NCBI GenBank assembly: GCA_007258455.2
Contig: VDFB02195886.1
Coordinates: 70,472-134,471, forward strand
From: Sequoia sempervirens
Lineage: Eukaryota; Streptophyta; Pinopsida; Cupressales; Cupressaceae
Direction of reading: 5' to 3'
DNA length: 64,000 bases
The position numbers and the translations under genes were made by a program. The notes beneath the pieces are model-generated. The model worked only from the letters and a program-made list of their open reading frames with translations. It had not been told where the DNA came from and ran no database searches. Below, piece after piece: positions 58,931-64,000 of the stretch; within the stretch, counting starts at the first letter, position 1; each line of letters begins with the position of its first letter.

Positions 58931-59085
58931 TAGATATTATTATATTACAATATAATATAATATATTATATTCTAATATAATATAATAATATTATATTATA
59001 TTATATTATATAATATAATATATTATATTATATAATATCAATATTATATATATATCATATACTATTATATACTAATATAAAAAAA
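58931..59085. repeat. AT-only low-complexity tract
   Basis: TATTATATTATAATATAAT-type words with almost no G/C, directly adjoining the 5' end of the minus-strand LINE. Confidence 0.9.
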
Positions 59086-59364
59086 CAAATTAAACTAATC
59101 AGAAATCCATTTAATTTTGGAGTTTGCTATGACACCATGTACTTTCTACTCGAGCCTAAAAAAATTCAAAGCGGATTTTCGCGTTTTTAGGCAAGTTAAA
59201 AATCCATTTTTTTACATCGCCACTTTTTGGACCCCTGCGATCTTGCAAAAACCCTCACCAATACCTTATGTAATTGCAAGGTTGAGACACATTTTTCCAA
59301 AAAATCTCACTTTTTGAACACCTTGTAAAAGCAACGGGAGGGTGTATAAACATCATCTCTTAAT

Positions 59365-62300
59365 TGCTAGGGTCTGAAAGGCCCATTGAATCTAAACACC
59401 ATCTAGATTTCTTTGTGCTCACTGCAAGGAAGCTAAGGTTGCGAAACAACTTCCTACACTAATCTTTGAGAATATTGCAAACTTGCAGATATTTATAGAA
59501 ACTTAAACAAAAAATAAACATAAATATCAACAAAACAATAATTTCGTGGGAAAGCGCACAGGAGAAAGCCCACACTCCAAAAGCCACCAATATATTGTTT
59601 AAAAAATGCGAATTCTGAAATAACACTTGCGAAACCAAGCTTCTGGAAGAATATCACCCTTGAGATCACAAGTAACCACAGTCGCTAACAGGACTCTTAG
59701 AATCATCCAGCCTTGTGGCATTCCTCATAAGGCGGGTTTCCTTCTAGGGCAAGTCGGCTGTTAAATATCAACAATCGGATACGAGAGACATAATAGATGG
59801 TCCAAAAATTTGGCTTCTAGGGGTGATGCCCCGAGGCCTATCATTATACGTTGTCCCTTGGACTAATTTGAGATGATCCCCAGAGACCCCCTCATGGGGG
59901 AGTGAAGGTCCCCGCCTCTCATCATCGCCAGTATCAATAGTGCCCATGCGATTACAGGGTTGGGCACTGCCAACACTCATGGCTTAGTTAAAAAGAATCA
60001 GCAGCATTCACATCAATGTCCTGCCTTCTTAACTACTGCATCTTCAACCATATCTCTAACAAAATGATACTATACATCAACATGCTTGGTCCTAGCATGA
60101 ATTGTCAAGTTCCTGGCTAGACATATCACACCCTGAAGTTGTCACAATAAATTTTCACTACACCTTGTTTTATTCCAATATCTGAACACAACCTCTTAAG
60201 CCAAATGACTTCTTTACAAGCATGATTAGCTTTCATATACTCAACTGCGGTAGTAGACAAAGCAACCACAACCTGTCACTTACTCATCCAACTAATTGCA
60301 CCACCAAATAAAGTAAACACATAAGCACCGGTGGATCATTTGCTATCAATATCACCTACTAGTCTAAATCCACATAACCATGAATATCAAGGGAAATATT
60401 ATCTTCAATCATATTACTATGATAACACAAGGAATAAATTGAGGTACCATGAAAATATCTAAAGACTCCTTTAATTGCATCCCAATGAACTCTACCAAGA
60501 TTAGACATATATCTGAAAAGAGCTCCCACTGCTTGGGAAATGTCTAGTCTTGTACGAACCATAACATACATCAAAATTTTGACTGCACTTTGGTAAGAAA
60601 CTTTTCTCATGTCTTCCATCTTTGATGGGGATGATGGAAAATTTGAAATAGATAAATTTGTTCTAGCTGAAATAGGAATGCACAATGGTCTATAATCCTC
60701 CATATCAAACCTCTATAAAATTGAATTGACATACTTAATTTGGCCAAGCCATAGCTTTTTGTTCACTCTATATCTTTTAATTTCCATCCCAAGAATGTGT
60801 CTAGCTACACCAAGGTCTTTCATTTCAAATTTAGTAGCAACTTGAAATTTCAATTATGAAATCATACATTTCCCTTTACCAATAAATAACATATTATCAA
60901 CATATAATGTAATAAACAGGAAACAATCACCATCAGTTTTAGAATAAACACAATGATCTGATTTAGAATGCTCAAATCCCAAACTCAACTCATATGTATC
61001 AAATTTTTGGTACCACATCCTAGGACTTTGTTTTAGCTCATACAAATATTTCTTCAATTTGCAAACCAATTTACTTTTACCTTTCACCATGTAGTGCTCT
61101 GGCTGTGTCATATAAATATCCTCCTCCAAGTCACCATGAAGGAAAGCAGTTTTCACATTCCTTTTCTCAACCTCTAAATCATAAGCAACAACAATAGAAG
61201 GCAAAAATTATTTGATGTCTTTTTTACAACGGGAGAAAATATATCACCATAATCAACACCCTCAACTTGAGAGTAACCTTTTGCAACCAACTTTGCTTTG
61301 TACTTCTCAATACCACCATCTGAACCACTCTTTTTCTAAGTGAATACCCATTTACAACCAATAGGTTTTCTTCCTTTAGGCAATGGTACAAGCTCCCATG
61401 TATCATTCTTTCTCAAAGCTGTCATTTCTTCATCCATAGCAATCTTCCTATATTTTTCATCATTCATACCTAATGCCTCTTCTACCAATCTAATTTCATC
61501 TGTGTTAGTATTCAAAGAAAAAATACATCTCTAATCATCAGGTGAATACCTTTTAGGTGGTTTCCATGAACCTATGAACAAATTGAGTTGGAGGTTCTTC
61601 CTAACTGCAATTCAGGCTGGATGAGCTCTCCTCAGCTTTTGTCTATCCCACAAGCCCTCAATTCAACTTTCTCAAGTGCAAGAGGAGAATTGAATCCGCC
61701 TTTCTTGTTGCTATTTATGGCTGCAATGTAACAAAAGAAGTCTTAGTTTCTCTAAAAATAACACTTCTACTATGTATTACCTTCTATGCAATAAGATTCC
61801 AAAGCTTGTATCCTTTCACACCATAACTGTATTTAATGAAGATACATTTCATAGCCTTGTTCTCAAAAAAATTTTGCTTCTCCTTTAGCACATGTGCATA
61901 TACCTCGCAACCAAAAACTCTAAAATGTCTTAATGAAGACTTGTGACCCAACCATGCCTCTATACATGAGTCATATCAACAACAAATGATGTAGGAGACC
62001 TTTTAATTAGGTAACAAGCAGTAGCAATAGCTTCAGCCCAAAACCTTTGTTTTAGAATAACATCAATCAACATACTCCTAAACTTCTCCATTAGTGTCAT
62101 GTTCATTCTTTTTGCAACTCCATTCTATTGGGGAGAGTATGGAGTTGTCTTCTATCTATGAATACCACAATCTTTACATAAATTATCAAAATCATTAGAG
62201 AAAAATTCATCACCATTATTAGTCCTCAAAAATTTTATTTCTTTCTAGTCTGCAACTCAACCATTGCTTTAAATTCATTAAATCGACTAAAAACTTCAGA

Positions 62301-63090
62301 TTTACTCTTTAGAACCATGTCCTACTATAATCATCAATAAATGAATCATAATATGTGGATTTTTCAATTGCAGGAATATCAATAGGACCAAACACATCAT
62401 AATGAATAAGATCCAATACACCACAAGATTTATGAGAACTTGAGTAAAACTAGATATGGTTTTGTTTTCAATAAATGCATCATAGAAAACAAATTCAAGA
62501 TTACAATCAGATAGAGTTTCAATGAGGTTTCTACTTTTCAAGTTCCTTAGACCCTTTTCTCCAATGTGGCCTAGTCTCTAGTGCCATAACATAGTTTTCT
62601 CTACAAGTAACTATGATTTAGAAGAAAGAGCACCCTTGGGTACTCAAAAGCATGACCATCAACTAAAGATGAAACCATCACCTCTTCCATAGACTTGTTT
62701 TTCATAGAATTACTATTGCACACTCAATAATGCATGCATCAAGCTTATACAATGTGTCATCTTTGACACCTCTAGCAATAACCATAACACCTCTAACCAT
62801 CTTGCATTCTGCGTCATAAAATACTAGCTACACACCTGCATCTATTAGTTTGCTCACATATAACAAATTTTGTGTTAGACTAGGGATATGCAACACAACA
62901 TTAATCCTTTTTATTCTAAAATCAAGAAACACGATTTTAACTTTACCATGACCAACAATATTTAAATAAGAATCATCACCCAAGTACATCTTACCTCCAA
63001 CAAATTTTTCATACTCAGAAAACCAATCTCTATTAAAAGTCATATGGAAAGATGCATTTGAATCAATTAACCATGCATCATTACCTAAAT
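59365..63090 (-). pseudogene. pol: copia pol remnants
   Basis: Protease: DAWLIDSNASFHM near 63050-63090, where the active-site DSG reads DSN. Integrase: LWH.RLGHIGEKGLRNL near 62540-62575 and core traces to 61700. RT: about 60850-61500, with KRNVKTAFLHGDLEE (Asp of the first catalytic motif replaced by Asn) and LYVDNMLF in place of YVDD. RNase H: about 59980-60360, with its last residues (STKKSRWCLDSMGL) displaced to about 59365-59422 by the LTR insertion at 59423-59975. Four frames are used and stops are frequent. Loss of active-site residues in protease and RT shows it is inactive. Confidence 0.88.
59423..59975 (-). mobile_element. Solo LTR inserted in the RNase H tail of the copia element
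   Basis: 553 bp with TG...CA ends (TGCAAGGAAGC at left, GCCAACA at right). Flanks CTCAC (59418-59422) and CTCAT (59976-59980) are a 5-bp duplication with one change. Removing the LTR joins the minus-strand codons VNAADSF and LSH to STKKSRWCLDSMGL, the normal copia C-terminus. G/C hairpins lie at 59815-59955 (for example GGGGTGATGCCCC). Same family as 26003-26613 and 47776-48122. A single LTR without internal sequence means the element was removed by LTR-LTR recombination. Confidence 0.85.
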
Positions 63091-63099
63091 GAGTTGCAA

Positions 63100-63900
63100 A
63101 AGCTTCAATGAATGTGTCACCATCTTCCTTCTCAAAATTAGAATCAAAATTAAATTTATTATTTTTCTTCTTTTATTCTTTGCAATCCTTACGAATATTC
63201 CAGGATTACCGTAGTTCCAAAAAGTAACTTTGGACTTTCCAAGAGATTTGGATCTCCCCTTGGACTTGGATTTATCATGTTTCTCATTCTTCTTGTCTTT
63301 TTCCTTAGGCCTTCCATGAACATTTAGGGATTCCTTGGCACTTATGGATACCTTCCTCCTCATCTCTTCAGAAAGAAAATAACCCACCACATCTTCAGTC
63401 TTCAATATAACTTAAATACTCCCAATAGCCATAACAAGAGAATCCCATGAATCAAGAAAATAACAAAGCAAGATCTGACATTTATCCTCCCCATCCATTT
63501 TGACACCAATTGATGCTAGTTGAGCCACCAATATAGTGAATGCTTTGAAGTGGTTTGTAATTCATCTACCCTCTTCCATTCTCAAGTAATACAATTTCTT
63601 CCTCGAGAAAATATTGTTCACTAAATATTTGGCTTGATACATCTCACCAAGATTCTTCCATAGTTTCTATGCAGAGGTTTCTTCATGGACATTGATTAAA
63701 ACAGAGTCTTCCAAGCACAATATAATTAGACCCTTGGCTTTACGATCCATAACATCATATTGAGCAGCCAAAGTAGGATCTTTAGGCCTTGAAAATTTCT
63801 CATCAAAAACATTCCACAGATCCTTCATCTTCAACTTGCACATCTCAAAATTATTTCCAAAAAATTTATCCACATCTATTCTCTTTGAAAAACTTGTCAT
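63100..63900 (-). pseudogene. gag: copia gag remnant
   Basis: Start ATG 63900 (MTSFSKRIDVDKFFGNNF), then FEMCKLKMKDLW and QYDVMDRKAKGLIILCLEDS, typical of copia gag. A frame change or stop near 63667 is followed by traces through 63400-63660. The C-terminal part (63085-63405) is Lys-rich (GRPKEKDKKNEKHDKSKSK) and contains the zinc knuckle position, but it reads TFWNYGNPGIFVRIAK, so the Cys and His ligands are all lost. Confidence 0.85.
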
Positions 63901-64000
63901 CTAAAAAATCCTGCAACAAGATCACAAAGCATCTTCTGCACAAGCTCCCACTCAAATTTGGATTAGTTCAAAAAAACTCAACAACACACAACTGAAACCA

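Larger units (their letters stand above)
59287..64000 (-). mobile_element. Second copia element, 5' end beyond the window
   Basis: Minus-strand order gag (from ATG 63900), protease, integrase, RT, RNase H, ending in a natural-looking stop near 59365. After that a T/A- and purine-rich stretch leads to TGTGTCTCAACCTTGCAATT, a candidate 3' LTR start at 59287. At the right edge, minus-strand TGGTTTCAGTTG (63989-64000) resembles a primer-binding site, so the 5' LTR probably begins immediately outside. A different family from the element at 14-21 kb: protein text differs throughout. Confidence 0.85.

Overview
The window looks like intergenic DNA from a large plant genome, most likely a conifer or other gymnosperm. 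It is built almost entirely from old, nested and decayed transposable elements. I see no intact host gene, tRNA, rRNA, CRISPR array or bacterial-type operon. The plant assignment rests on Ty1/copia polyproteins primed by a Met-initiator-tRNA-type site, two plant-type L1-like LINEs whose ORF1 carries a DUF4283-like domain, LTRs opening TGTAGACACC/TGTATACACC, and DNA that is AT-rich overall. The conifer assignment is an inference: a Penelope-like element (RT plus GIY-YIG) lies at 46.7-47.8 kb, and in land plants such elements are known chiefly from conifers (the 'Dryad' group).

Layout. 0.3-0.8 kb: 46-bp minisatellite. 3.0-8.2 kb (-): large pseudogene of unknown family with an acidic low-complexity centre, split by a 1-kb terminal-inverted-repeat (TIR) element. 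8.2-10.8 kb: GC-richer spacer. 10.8-12.8 kb (+): divergent coiled-coil pseudogene. 14.1-21.4 kb (-): complete but dead copia element with both LTRs, PBS and a 5-bp target-site duplication; its integrase holds a 171-bp in-frame tandem duplication and a 478-bp insertion with its own 8-bp duplication. 21.4-26.6 kb: unclassified DNA, a gypsy-like 3' LTR preceded by a polypurine tract, and two copia-type LTRs. 27.4-28.9 kb: second TIR copy carrying a copia integrase piece. 29.4-30.2 kb: N-terminal Hsp70 gene fragment followed by a GA-rich tract. 31.5-34.7 kb: tandem array mixing ~165-bp and ~355-bp units in a higher-order pattern. 35.6-37.0 kb: older degenerate tandem repeats. 37.5-38.6 kb: third TIR copy; just beyond it a tRNA-derived SINE with 15-bp target-site duplications.

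39.9-46.15 kb (+): near-complete LINE, ORF1 and ORF2 overlapping by ATGA. 46.7-47.8 kb (-): 5'-truncated Penelope-like element. 48.7-50.1 kb (-): multi-exon pseudogene of unknown family with readable GT-AG junctions. 50.35-51.5 kb (-): candidate solo LTR. 52-58.9 kb (-): second, more decayed LINE. 59.3-64 kb (-): second copia element running off the window end, with a solo LTR inserted in the last codons of its RNase H tail.

The genes do not form a pathway: each element supplied its own replication proteins (gag, protease, integrase/endonuclease, reverse transcriptase, RNase H) and all are now interrupted. The most consistent signal across unrelated elements is the kind of damage. Premature stops are overwhelmingly TAG and TGA at positions where the family has Trp, Gln or Arg, which fits C-to-T decay of methylated cytosines on either strand. 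Domain names come from motifs read by eye; no database search was possible, and boundaries without stated repeats or target duplications are approximate.
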